Below are positions 36,044 through 43,601 of a DNA stretch of 64,000 nt, piece after piece. Position numbers and translations under genes: made by a program. The notes under the pieces were generated by a model. That model saw nothing but the letters and a program-made list of their open reading frames with translations. It was not told the origin of the DNA and searched no databases. Positions within the stretch are counted from its first letter, which is position 1, and each line of letters opens with the position of its first letter. This stretch comes from Bacteroidales bacterium (lineage in GTDB: Bacteria > Bacteroidota > Bacteroidia > Bacteroidales > P3): the NCBI GenBank assembly GCA_017522105.1, contig JAFXAA010000017.1:1-64000 (forward strand), written 5' to 3'.

Positions 36044-36654
36044 GCATAGAGCTCTCTCTCGGCACTGCCAAGGCAGTGATATTCGACCTCGACGGCACGC
36101 TCTACAACAAGAAGGGCCTGCCGTTGAGGCTTATCGCGACCGACGTGCCGCACATGTTCATGCTGGGCAACGAGCGCAAGGCCCGCAAGGAGCTCATGGG
36201 GCGGTGGTTCGGCGACGAGCGTGCCTACTACGAAGCCCTCTACGCCCGTGTGGCGGAGATGAGCCACAGCACCGTCGACAAGGCGCGCCGCTGGTACGAG
36301 GACCGCTACATGCCGCAGATGCAGCGCATACTGAAGCGCCACTACCACATAGAGCCGTGGGCCGAAGGCATGATGGCCGACCTGCGGCAGAGGGGCATAC
36401 GCACCGCCGTCTACTCCGACTACGGATGCCTGCGCGAGCGCCTCGAGGCTCTGGGCTTCGACTGCTCGTGGGTCGACGTGGTGGCCGACGCCCCGGCCCT
36501 CGGAGGGCTGAAGCCCTGCAAAGAGTCGGCCCTGCGCCTGTGCACGATGCTGGGTGTAGACCCAGCGGAGACCCTCATGGTGGGCGACCGCGACGACACC
36601 GACGGCGAGAGCGCGCGCCGCTGCGGCATGCGCTTCCAGTGTGTCAAGCTATAA
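36040..36654 (+). CDS. HAD-superfamily phosphatase
   Basis: A 204-residue HAD hydrolase: motif I AVIFDLDGTLYNKKG (Asp16, Asp18), a helical C1 cap (about 25-95), motif II VYSDYGC with Ser replaced in part, motif III Lys in GLKPCKES, and motif IV VGDRDDTDGESARR. The start overlaps the stop of the GH3-family gene, so translation is coupled. Substrate unknown; by position a phosphorylated lipid or sugar precursor is possible. Confidence 0.88.
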   Translation: MSIELSLGTAKAVIFDLDGTLYNKKGLPLRLIATDVPHMFMLGNERKARKELMGRWFGDERAYYEALYARVAEMSHSTVDKARRWYEDRYMPQMQRILKRHYHIEPWAEGMMADLRQRGIRTAVYSDYGCLRERLEALGFDCSWVDVVADAPALGGLKPCKESALRLCTMLGVDPAETLMVGDRDDTDGESARRCGMRFQCVKL

Positions 36655-36659
36655 GCGCT

Positions 36660-38546
36660 GTGACCAACACAGGAGCATACTTCGCCCGGCTGCGCGAGCT
36701 GGTGGCCCTGGAGCTTGAAGAAGAGCGGCAGAGTTACCGCCGCAGCCTTGAGGCCAAGGGGGCATCACTCACAGGCACCATACAGGAGCCTGGATGCCGC
36801 TACCCCGTCAGGCTGGGCAACACAGCCTACAACCCCATGGGGCAGCTCACGCTGGAGCTGCGCTACGAAGTGGGCGAAGACGAGGTGGAGCTGGACTTCG
36901 AGCCCGGCAAGCCGGTGACACTCTTCCACATGACAGACAGCGGCGCCAAGGAGCTGCCGCACCAATGCTACGTGGAGCATGTGGGCGACGGGCTGCTGAC
37001 CGTCAGCGTGCCAAACAAGGCGGCGGCACAGAGCATCGTAGACACCGCCGCGCGCCACCTGCTGGGCGTGCAGCTGGGCATAGACAACACAAGCTTCCGC
37101 GTGATGACCGAGGCGCTGCACGAGGCCGAGCGCAAAGACGACGAGCGTTTCGTGCGGCTGCGCGACGTACTGGTCGGCAACAAGCCGCCGGCGTTCCGCA
37201 GCCTGCCGCAGCTGTCGTTCCCCTGGCTCAACCGCAGCCAGCAAGATGCCATACAGCGCGCCGTGGAAGCTCAGCAGGTGGCCGTAGTGCACGGCCCTCC
37301 CGGCACCGGCAAGACCACCACCCTCGTGGAGGCCGTCATCGAGACCCTGCAGCGCGAGACACAGGTGCTCGTCTGTGCGCCGAGCAACGCCGCCGTAGAC
37401 TGGATCAGCGAACAGCTCATGCGGCGCGGCATACACGTGCTGCGCGTGGGCAACCCCCTGCGCATGAGCGACGAGATGCTCGACTGCAGCTATGAACGCC
37501 GCTATTCCGCTCACCCCGACTACCACGAGCTGTGGAACATACGCAAGACGCTGCGCTCCGGCGCCAAAGGCGAGCAGGCTCACCGTCTGCGCAACCGCGA
37601 GACAGAGCTGGAGATAAAGATCAACGCCGACCTCTTCGAGCAGGCCCGCGTGGTGAGCAGCACGCTGATAGGCAGCGCCTACCACATCATGGAGCGGCGG
37701 CGCTTCAGCACCCTCTTCATCGACGAAGCCGCGCAGGCCCTGGAGCCTGCCTGCTGGGCTGCCATCCTCAAGGCCGACCGCGTGGTCATGGGCGGCGACC
37801 ATCAGCAGCTGCCGCCGACGGTGAAGAGCATGGCCGCCGCCAAGGGAGGCCTGGCGGAGACGCTGATGCAGAAAGTGGTGGTGCGGTGGCCGCAATGTGT
37901 CAGCCTGCTCGACACGCAGTACCGCATGAACAGCGACATCATGGCCTTTCCCTCGCGCTGGTTCTACGGCGGACAGCTGAAAGCGGCACCCGAAGCCGCC
38001 ACTCGGCAGGTGTCGCCGCTGGACACGCCACTGATGTGGATAGACACCGCGCTGCTCGACACCGCCGAGCACGAGGTGCGCGGAAGCAGCCGCAGCAACG
38101 CCGACGAGGCGCGGCTGGTCATACACACCCTGCGCGACTACATAGACATGCTCTCGCCGCAGAAGGTGGAGAGCGAGCGCGTGGACTTCGGCATCATCAC
38201 CCCCTACCGCGGCCAGGCACGCCTGCTGCGCCGCCTGCTGAAGATGCAACACTACTTCCGCAAGCTCAGGCGCCACATCACCGTGGGCACCGTGGATGGC
38301 TTCCAGGGGCAGGAGCGCGACGTGATAGTCATCAGCCTCGTGCGAAGCAACGCCGACGGACAGATCGGCTTCCTGCGCGACCTGCGCCGCATGAACGTGG
38401 CCATGACACGCGCCCGCATGAAGCTCATCATCGTCGGCAACGCCGCGACGCTGAGCCGCCACCGCTTCTACCGCGAGCTGACGGAGCACATAAAGGAACA
38501 CGGAGAATTCATAGAGATAAAACCCGATACCGATGAAAAAAACTAA
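36660..38546 (+). CDS. SF1 (Upf1/IGHMBP2-like) DNA/RNA helicase
   Basis: A 628-residue protein. I chose the GTG at 36660, 6 nt after the HAD stop. An N-terminal beta-barrel regulatory region (about 1-190) is followed by RecA1 with Walker A GPPGTGKT (212-219) and Q-motif-like NRSQQDAIQRA, motif II LFIDEAAQALEP, motif III VVMGGDHQQLPPTV, then RecA2 with LLDTQYRMN, IITPYRGQ, VGTVDGFQGQERDVIVIS and MNVAMTRARMKLIIVG. It unwinds nucleic acid 5' to 3' in related proteins. It overlaps the next gene by 14 nt. The physiological role in Bacteroidetes is not established. Confidence 0.93.
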   Translation: MTNTGAYFARLRELVALELEEERQSYRRSLEAKGASLTGTIQEPGCRYPVRLGNTAYNPMGQLTLELRYEVGEDEVELDFEPGKPVTLFHMTDSGAKELPHQCYVEHVGDGLLTVSVPNKAAAQSIVDTAARHLLGVQLGIDNTSFRVMTEALHEAERKDDERFVRLRDVLVGNKPPAFRSLPQLSFPWLNRSQQDAIQRAVEAQQVAVVHGPPGTGKTTTLVEAVIETLQRETQVLVCAPSNAAVDWISEQLMRRGIHVLRVGNPLRMSDEMLDCSYERRYSAHPDYHELWNIRKTLRSGAKGEQAHRLRNRETELEIKINADLFEQARVVSSTLIGSAYHIMERRRFSTLFIDEAAQALEPACWAAILKADRVVMGGDHQQLPPTVKSMAAAKGGLAETLMQKVVVRWPQCVSLLDTQYRMNSDIMAFPSRWFYGGQLKAAPEAATRQVSPLDTPLMWIDTALLDTAEHEVRGSSRSNADEARLVIHTLRDYIDMLSPQKVESERVDFGIITPYRGQARLLRRLLKMQHYFRKLRRHITVGTVDGFQGQERDVIVISLVRSNADGQIGFLRDLRRMNVAMTRARMKLIIVGNAATLSRHRFYRELTEHIKEHGEFIEIKPDTDEKN

Positions 38547-39576
38547 ACTCTTCCGCTGGGCTCTCTGGTGGGGCCTGGGCATCGTGATTGCATGCCTGGC
38601 GGTGATTGCCATCGACGCCGTCATGAATATGGACAAAACAGGCGCCGACGAAATGAGCGCCCCGATAATGGGCGCTTTCTACAAACTCATCTACAACTTT
38701 GGCATCTGGCCCATAGTGCTGTACATAGGCCTCGTCGGGCCCGTCGTCGAGGAGCTGTGTTTCCGCCTGTGGGGCAACGGCAAACAGTGGACGGGCTACA
38801 CCTCCGTGGTGCTGATGGCGCTGTGGATGCTCTCTCTGGGCTGGCTGGCTGCCGCCATAGCCCTTGGTGCCGGCATAGCCGTCATGATTGTCTACCACAA
38901 CGACAGAACACGGCGGCTCTTCGCGCTCATGCTGCTCTCGTCGCTGCTCTTCGCCGCGGCCCACATAGGCAACTATGACCCCAGCGGCAGCCTGACCATG
39001 TTCCTCGTTGCCGTGCTCGACAAATTCGGCATGGGCCTGGCGGCATCCTATTTGGTCATCAACCACAACATACTTTGGTCCATGGGGCTGCACATACTGA
39101 ACAACGGCGTGCTGGCCGTCATCTTCGGCGTGGGCGTCGGCATGGCCGCAGACACCGTTACCACCGCCGAGAACAAGGACTGCCGCATCACCCTGCGTCC
39201 GGTACTGACGAAGAGTGCCGACAAAGACACCTATGTGCAGGGATGGCTTGACGACAGCACCTACACCGATATCGGCACCCCTGGCAACATAGCCCAGACT
39301 CTTAACTCCATAGCACACATGAACGGCTCCACGACGCAATGCGACTACGAGTGGTCGGATTACCCCAAGGCAGAGATAACGGTGGTGATGCTCGGTGGCT
39401 GCCGCGACTACACACGCGCCGTCCGCCTGATGGAAGAAAAGCAATGGATAGCCACCGACACTGTAGAGCATGCCGACAGCGTGCGCACAATGTATGTTGG
39501 CGACAGCTCATACACCATCGCCGTTGAGCGCACCGTCACAATACGCAACACCTACGAACCCTTGTCGGGTATTTAA
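38533..39576 (+). CDS. CPBP-family intramembrane metalloprotease
   Basis: A 347-residue protein with six or seven hydrophobic helices in the first 215 residues. The three CPBP motifs are present: EELCFRLW (Glu73, Glu74, Arg78), LLFAAAHIGNYD and NILWSMGLHILNNGV. The C-terminal 130 residues form an extra soluble domain (CRITLRPVLTKSADKDTYVQG...) that I do not recognise. CPBP proteins include the Rce1 prenyl protease and bacteriocin-immunity proteins; substrate unknown here. The start overlaps the helicase by 14 nt. Stop is immediately adjacent to the stop of the convergent hydrogenase-like gene (39576/39577). Confidence 0.88.
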   Translation: MKKTKLFRWALWWGLGIVIACLAVIAIDAVMNMDKTGADEMSAPIMGAFYKLIYNFGIWPIVLYIGLVGPVVEELCFRLWGNGKQWTGYTSVVLMALWMLSLGWLAAAIALGAGIAVMIVYHNDRTRRLFALMLLSSLLFAAAHIGNYDPSGSLTMFLVAVLDKFGMGLAASYLVINHNILWSMGLHILNNGVLAVIFGVGVGMAADTVTTAENKDCRITLRPVLTKSADKDTYVQGWLDDSTYTDIGTPGNIAQTLNSIAHMNGSTTQCDYEWSDYPKAEITVVMLGGCRDYTRAVRLMEEKQWIATDTVEHADSVRTMYVGDSSYTIAVERTVTIRNTYEPLSGI

Positions 39577-40938
39577 TCACACATCTATCTCGCCGCTGAT
39601 GCGGTCGTCGCCCCAAACGGCGTACATGTTGGAGCGACCCTCGTTGAGGGTCATCTTGCCTTTGGCTTCAAGATGCAGGCGGTAGAAGACGCACTGCTCC
39701 AGATGAGCCTGGCCGCACACCACGTCGGTGGCGAAGGCCTCGCAGGTGGGAGCGCCGCACACGCCACAGTCTATCTGCGGCAGGTGCCCTTTCATGCGCT
39801 CAATCTTCTCCATCTTTTCGAGGGCCTTGCTGATGTCGGGGTCGAGCACCATCATAGAGCGCGGCTCCACCTCGTCCACCAGCGAATGGGCCACGAGGTA
39901 GTCCTTGAACTTGTCCATCTCGCGGTCGCGCGGCATCTCGCCGTTGCGCTCGCGTTCGGCTGCCTTACGCGCACGGGCGTACATACGCTCGCCACACAGG
40001 AAGCGGTTGTCGCACGACAGCAGCGCCCCGGCACAGCTCTGGTCACAGGCTCTCAGTTCGAGGAACTCCACGCCCTCCACCTCGTCGTTCTCCAATTTGT
40101 CGAGGAAGTCCATGACATTCTCTATGCCGTCGATAGCATAGCTGCGCTTGGCCGAGCAGATACGGCGCTCACCGTTGGTGAGGGTGCTGAGGATGGCGTC
40201 GGCACTCAGGCGCTGACGCGAGAGCGGCGGATACTGGTGGTTCTTCCCCATGTCCTTGATATGCTTGTAGACACGGTTGTAGAGCAAATTCATATTAATC
40301 ACCCCGTCTATGAGACTCTTCTCCTCGCCCACGGGAGCTTTCACTGCCGACACCTTGGCGGCACACGGCGTGATGTAGAAGAGGCCTATCTCTTCGCGCG
40401 GTATGCCACGGCTCAACAGTTCCTCAAGAGCATACATGGCACAGAGGTCCAGCGGCACCTTGATGGGCATTATGTTCTCCGTCAGCGACGGGTACTTAAT
40501 CTGTATGAGACGCACAATAGCCGGGCAGAACGACGAGATGAGGGGCCTGATGTCGGGATGCTCGCGGGCATACTTCTCCTTCACGTCGCGGTATATGGCG
40601 GCGGCGCTCTCCACCTCCATCACATGGGCGAAGCCCAACTCGCGCAGTGTGGCATAGACCTTGGAGACGCTTATTTCGTCGGGGAACTGGCCTATGAAGA
40701 CCGCCGGCAGCAACGCCACAGAATGGGGGTAGCGGCGGAACATCTCGAAGTCGTCGTCCTTGATGCTGATAGACTGTGCCGGGCACACCTCGTAGCACTT
40801 GCCGCAGTCGATGCAGCGGTGCTCCTGTATGGTTGCTTTGCCCCCGTTGATGCGTATGGCCTCTGTGGGGCATACCTTCATGCAGCGCGAGCAGCCTATG
40901 CAGCGCTCATCCTCAATCTGTAATGCGTGGTAAAACAT
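39577..40938 (-). CDS. [FeFe]-hydrogenase-like FeS protein, probable sensory type
   Basis: A 453-residue protein. Two [4Fe-4S] ferredoxin motifs are at Cys13/16/19/23 and Cys42/45/48/52. A hydrogenase large-subunit-like domain follows with the three loop cysteine sites: SSFCPA (Cys138), TPCAAK (Cys192) and ACDQSCAG (Cys298, Cys302). These resemble but do not match the catalytic TSCCPxW, MPCxxK and ExMxCxxGC motifs. A C-terminal FeS domain (IDCGVCGAPTCEAFATDVVCG) ends the protein. This arrangement fits the group C, putative H2- or redox-sensing hydrogenases, or a protein that lost H2 activity. It is downstream of HATPase and DRTGG genes, partners often found with FeFe hydrogenases. Confidence 0.82.
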   Translation of the reverse strand: MFYHALQIEDERCIGCSRCMKVCPTEAIRINGGKATIQEHRCIDCGKCYEVCPAQSISIKDDDFEMFRRYPHSVALLPAVFIGQFPDEISVSKVYATLRELGFAHVMEVESAAAIYRDVKEKYAREHPDIRPLISSFCPAIVRLIQIKYPSLTENIMPIKVPLDLCAMYALEELLSRGIPREEIGLFYITPCAAKVSAVKAPVGEEKSLIDGVINMNLLYNRVYKHIKDMGKNHQYPPLSRQRLSADAILSTLTNGERRICSAKRSYAIDGIENVMDFLDKLENDEVEGVEFLELRACDQSCAGALLSCDNRFLCGERMYARARKAAERERNGEMPRDREMDKFKDYLVAHSLVDEVEPRSMMVLDPDISKALEKMEKIERMKGHLPQIDCGVCGAPTCEAFATDVVCGQAHLEQCVFYRLHLEAKGKMTLNEGRSNMYAVWGDDRISGEIDV

Positions 40939-41019
40939 GTTCTGGTTTTTGGTTTAATATTTTAAGCCGTAAGTGGCAACGCTGCCGGCATTCCACTTAT
41001 AACATACAGCTTACTGCTC

Positions 41020-41433
41020 TCAGCTAAAGTTCACCTCCATCTCCACGGTGGTTCCCACGCCCACCTCGGAGGTGACATTCAGCTTGTCAACATTCTTCTG
41101 CATGTTGGGCAGGCCCATGCCGGCGCCGAAGCCCATGTCGCGCACCTCGGGGCGCGCCGTGCTGTGGCCCTCCTCCATGGCCCATGCTATGTCAGGTATG
41201 CCGGGGCCTTTGTCGGCCACCACCATCTTTATCTTGTCGGGGTCAATGTCCACCAACACCTTGCCACCGTAGGCGTGGGCTATAGCGTTGACTTCGGCCT
41301 CGTAAAGGGCCACAACGACGCGCTTAACCACCTGCGGATTCACGTTGAGCTGTTTCAGCGTCTTCTTCACCGAGCTGGAGGCCTTGCCGGCATTGACGAA
41401 ATCGCCCTCTATCACTGTATATTCCTGGTGCAT
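41020..41433 (-). CDS. RsbW-like HATPase (anti-sigma/serine kinase type)
   Basis: A 137-residue GHKL ATPase domain without histidine-kinase parts. N box LYEAEVNAIAHA (about 43-54), G1 box VADKGPGIPDI, G2 box GFGAGMGLPNMQKN. Proteins of this size act as anti-sigma factors or switch kinases in RsbW/SpoIIAB systems, but this subgroup accompanies FeFe-hydrogenase and DRTGG genes. No anti-anti-sigma partner is visible. It is separated from the DRTGG gene by inverted 8-mer arrays (41447-41544) and from the hydrogenase-like gene by 81 nt. Confidence 0.88.
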   Translation of the reverse strand: MHQEYTVIEGDFVNAGKASSSVKKTLKQLNVNPQVVKRVVVALYEAEVNAIAHAYGGKVLVDIDPDKIKMVVADKGPGIPDIAWAMEEGHSTARPEVRDMGFGAGMGLPNMQKNVDKLNVTSEVGVGTTVEMEVNFS

Positions 41434-41446
41434 AATTCTAAGATAT

Positions 41447-41544
41447 GTTAATGTGTTAGTGTGTCAATGCGTTAGTGCGGTTTTGTGTTTCTGTGCAGCG
41501 TAGCCACTAACACATCAACACATTCACGCAGTTACACATTAATA
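41447..41544. repeat. Inverted arrays of 8-bp units
   Basis: Left array GTTAATGT, GTTAGTGT, GTCAATGC, GTTAGTGC (41447-41478); right array of five inverse-type units CACTAACA, CATCAACA, CATTCACG, CAGTTACA, CATTAATA (41505-41544). They would pair imperfectly over about 30 bp. The DRTGG stop codon lies in the right array. Confidence 0.75.
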
Positions 41545-41880
41545 TAGCGGCTTCATGCCTGCCTGGTAGAGCAAGCCGCAGGTCTTGAACATGGAGTACT
41601 GAGTGCAGATGAGCACCATGCCGTTCTCGTCGGCCAGCTCCACCATATCCTCTGTCGGCCGTTTGCCGCGCACGAAGATGACCACGTCGAGGTTGGCCAT
41701 ATCACAGGTGCGTATTGTCTGTACGTTGCACAGCCCCGTGATCAGCACCGGCGTGTCCTTCAACGTCAGCACGTCACTCATCAAGTCTGAGGCAAAGCAT
41801 TGCTCCACCTCCATATCCAGCTTGTCGGCCCCAAGACCCACCGTGGCGCCGAGCGTGTCTACAATCTCTTTTAATGTCAT
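41539..41880 (-). CDS. DRTGG-domain protein
   Basis: A 113-residue single-domain protein (MTLKEIVDTLGATVGLGADKL, FASDLMSDVL, PVLITGLCNVQTIRTCDMANLDVVIFVRGK). DRTGG domains bind nucleotides or act as regulatory modules next to CBS or phosphotransacetylase domains; stand-alone copies occur in FeFe-hydrogenase gene clusters. I set the start at 41880, because residues encoded upstream (from 41931) overlap the promoter. First gene of the cassette DRTGG-HATPase-hydrogenase-like protein. Confidence 0.85.
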   Translation of the reverse strand: MTLKEIVDTLGATVGLGADKLDMEVEQCFASDLMSDVLTLKDTPVLITGLCNVQTIRTCDMANLDVVIFVRGKRPTEDMVELADENGMVLICTQYSMFKTCGLLYQAGMKPLY

Positions 41881-41908
41881 AGTCGGTATGTCTTTAGTTT
41901 TGCGAGTG

Positions 41909-41940
41909 CAAATATACGCATTATTTTCCACATGGCAAAA
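41909..41940 (-). promoter_or_regulatory. Promoter of the DRTGG-HATPase-hydrogenase cassette
   Basis: Minus-strand TTTTG (41936-41940), 19 bp, TATATTTG (41909-41916). It abuts the divergent plug-protein promoter. Confidence 0.8.
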
Positions 41941-41946
41941 TTTTTG

Positions 41947-41954
41947 TATCTTTG
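41947..41954 (+). promoter_or_regulatory. -7 element just before the plug-protein ATG
   Basis: TATCTTTG ends only 4 nt before the ATG at 41959, so a normal start point would make a leaderless mRNA. The -33 region is poor (TTTTCC at 41924-41929). Confidence 0.5.
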
Positions 41955-41958
41955 CAGC

Positions 41959-43218
41959 ATGAAAAAGATTGCACTGCTCATCCTAACTCTGTCGTTTGCA
42001 ACCGCCAACGCCTTGGCCCTCACGCTTTCCGACTCCACGTGGCGCACCGATGTCAAGAGCGTGGAGCTCTATGTGGAGGGCGGGCCGCAGACGCTGCGCA
42101 ACGAGCAGGCCACCCCCGTGCTCACCCTCGGCGAGCGCGGGCTGCTGGTGCTTGAGTTCGACATCATAGGCACCGAGCCCGAACACCTACGCTGGGGCAT
42201 CAGCCACTGCTCGCGCCGCTGGCTGCCCGACAGCCTCGACATGCAGGACTTCATGACAGGCTTCCCCGAAGGCTATATCGACACCTACGACCCCTCCTTC
42301 ACCACCATCACCGACTACATCCACTACCGCGCCCCCCTCCCCGACCGCTACGCGGAGTTCACACACTCCGGCAACTACATCGTCGCTGTCACCGACGACC
42401 GCGGCGACACTCTCTTCACGCGACGCTTCTGCGTCAGCGAGCAGGCCGCCGCCGTGCACCTCGACCTGTCACGCCCCTACGACGGCATAGACCTCGACCG
42501 GCGCCAGGAGCTCGACGTCTGCGTCAGCTCGCAGACCGTAGCCCTCAACCAGCTATACCTCAGCGTGGAAGCACAGCAGAACGGCCGCCTCGACAGCCGA
42601 CGCTGGCTCCAGTTCAGCGGCTACGACGGCCAGGCCCTCGCCTACCGCCATCGCCAGTGCAACATCTTCCAGGGCGGCAACACCTTCCGCTACTTCGACT
42701 GCAGCAACCTGCGCACGCCGATGTACAACGTGCTGCGCGTCACCGAATACGGCGGCGAGCTGCTCGCCCTGCTGCGCCCCGACCAAGACCGCTCCGCCAA
42801 GCACTTCCTCACGGAAACCAACCTCCTCGGCGGCTACAAGGTCAACGTCTGGGACCGCAACAACCCGCGCACCGAAGCCGACTACGTGTGGGTCAACTTC
42901 AGCCTTCCCGTGGCACAGCCATTCCTCGACGCCAACATCTACGTCGTCGGCGCCCTCACCGACTGGCGGCTCGACTCGCTGTCGCTCATGGAGTACAACC
43001 CTCAGCGGCGCGCCTACACCAAGCGCCTGCTGCTCAAGCAAGGCTACTACGCCTACCAGCTCCTTGCCCTGCCCTCCGGGGCGACGGCAGGCACAGAGGC
43101 CTCGACAGCGCGCCTCGAAGGCGACCACCGCGAGACCCCCAACCGCTACACCGTCCGCGTCTATCATCGCAGCCCCGCCGACCGCGCCGACCGCCTGCTG
43201 GCCGTGGCCTACCGTTAG
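41959..43218 (+). CDS. Type IX secretion plug-domain protein (DUF5103)
   Basis: A 419-residue protein with signal peptide (MKKIALLILTLSFATANALA). The N-terminal domain has the family features VKSVELYVEGG, LLVLEFDI, HCSRRWLPDSL and YIHYRAPLP; the C-terminal part (FQGGNTFRYFDCSNLR, DYVWVNFSLP, VVGALTDWRLD, KQGYYAYQLL) is beta-rich and E-set-like. In Flavobacterium a Plug protein of this family closes the periplasmic end of the SprA translocon. It therefore adds an outer-membrane translocon part to the gldKLMN genes 24 kb away. SprA itself is not in this window. A strong bidirectional terminator follows. Confidence 0.9.
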   Translation: MKKIALLILTLSFATANALALTLSDSTWRTDVKSVELYVEGGPQTLRNEQATPVLTLGERGLLVLEFDIIGTEPEHLRWGISHCSRRWLPDSLDMQDFMTGFPEGYIDTYDPSFTTITDYIHYRAPLPDRYAEFTHSGNYIVAVTDDRGDTLFTRRFCVSEQAAAVHLDLSRPYDGIDLDRRQELDVCVSSQTVALNQLYLSVEAQQNGRLDSRRWLQFSGYDGQALAYRHRQCNIFQGGNTFRYFDCSNLRTPMYNVLRVTEYGGELLALLRPDQDRSAKHFLTETNLLGGYKVNVWDRNNPRTEADYVWVNFSLPVAQPFLDANIYVVGALTDWRLDSLSLMEYNPQRRAYTKRLLLKQGYYAYQLLALPSGATAGTEASTARLEGDHRETPNRYTVRVYHRSPADRADRLLAVAYR

Positions 43219-43231
43219 TGCAAAATCAACA

Positions 43232-43266
43232 ACACAAGGCCTGCCGTTGCGACAGGCCTTGTGTTT
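43232..43266. terminator. Terminator after the plug-protein gene
   Basis: ACACAAGGCCTG (43232-43243), 9-nt loop, CAGGCCTTGTGT (43253-43264), then TTTC. Confidence 0.85.
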
Positions 43267-43444
43267 CATTATCCATAAATCACTCCACCGCCAGCTTCTG
43301 CGCGGCGGTGCGTCCCAGCCGCAACACACCGCCGTGTCGGCGTGTTGCGGGCAGTTGTCGCCACAGATTGCCCACGCCAGAACAGCATAGTCGTCGCCCC
43401 CCCTTGCTAATTTTTTCATAAATCGGAGCGTCGCTGCCATGCAT

Positions 43445-43552
43445 CCGGTACGGAGTCCCTACGGAGCCCCTACGGAGTCCCTACGGCCTTCCACTGAAGA
43501 ACGGCCGTAGGGACTCCGTAGGGGCTCCGTAGGGGGGCCGTAGGGACTCGGT
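43445..43552. repeat. Dispersed 11-bp-unit hairpin element, copy D
   Basis: Lies in the 383-bp region between the convergent plug-protein and tilS genes. 43457-43488 and 43503-43534 form a perfect 32-bp inverted repeat; units are TACGGAGTCCC and TACGGAGCCCC. The 14-nt loop contains ACTGAAGAAC, a remnant of the other unit type. The right arm has one extra unit. The rest of the intergenic region shows nothing else I can support. Confidence 0.9.
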
Positions 43553-43601
43553 TATAATACTGATCAACAGGACATTACCACCGCAACAACATCATAACAC
43601 G

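Noticed and set aside
39577..40938. A catalytic FeFe hydrogenase
   Set aside because: The three H-cluster loops keep cysteines but lack the TSCCPxW, MPCxxK and ExMxCxxGC patterns, so a sensory or non-hydrogenase role is more likely.
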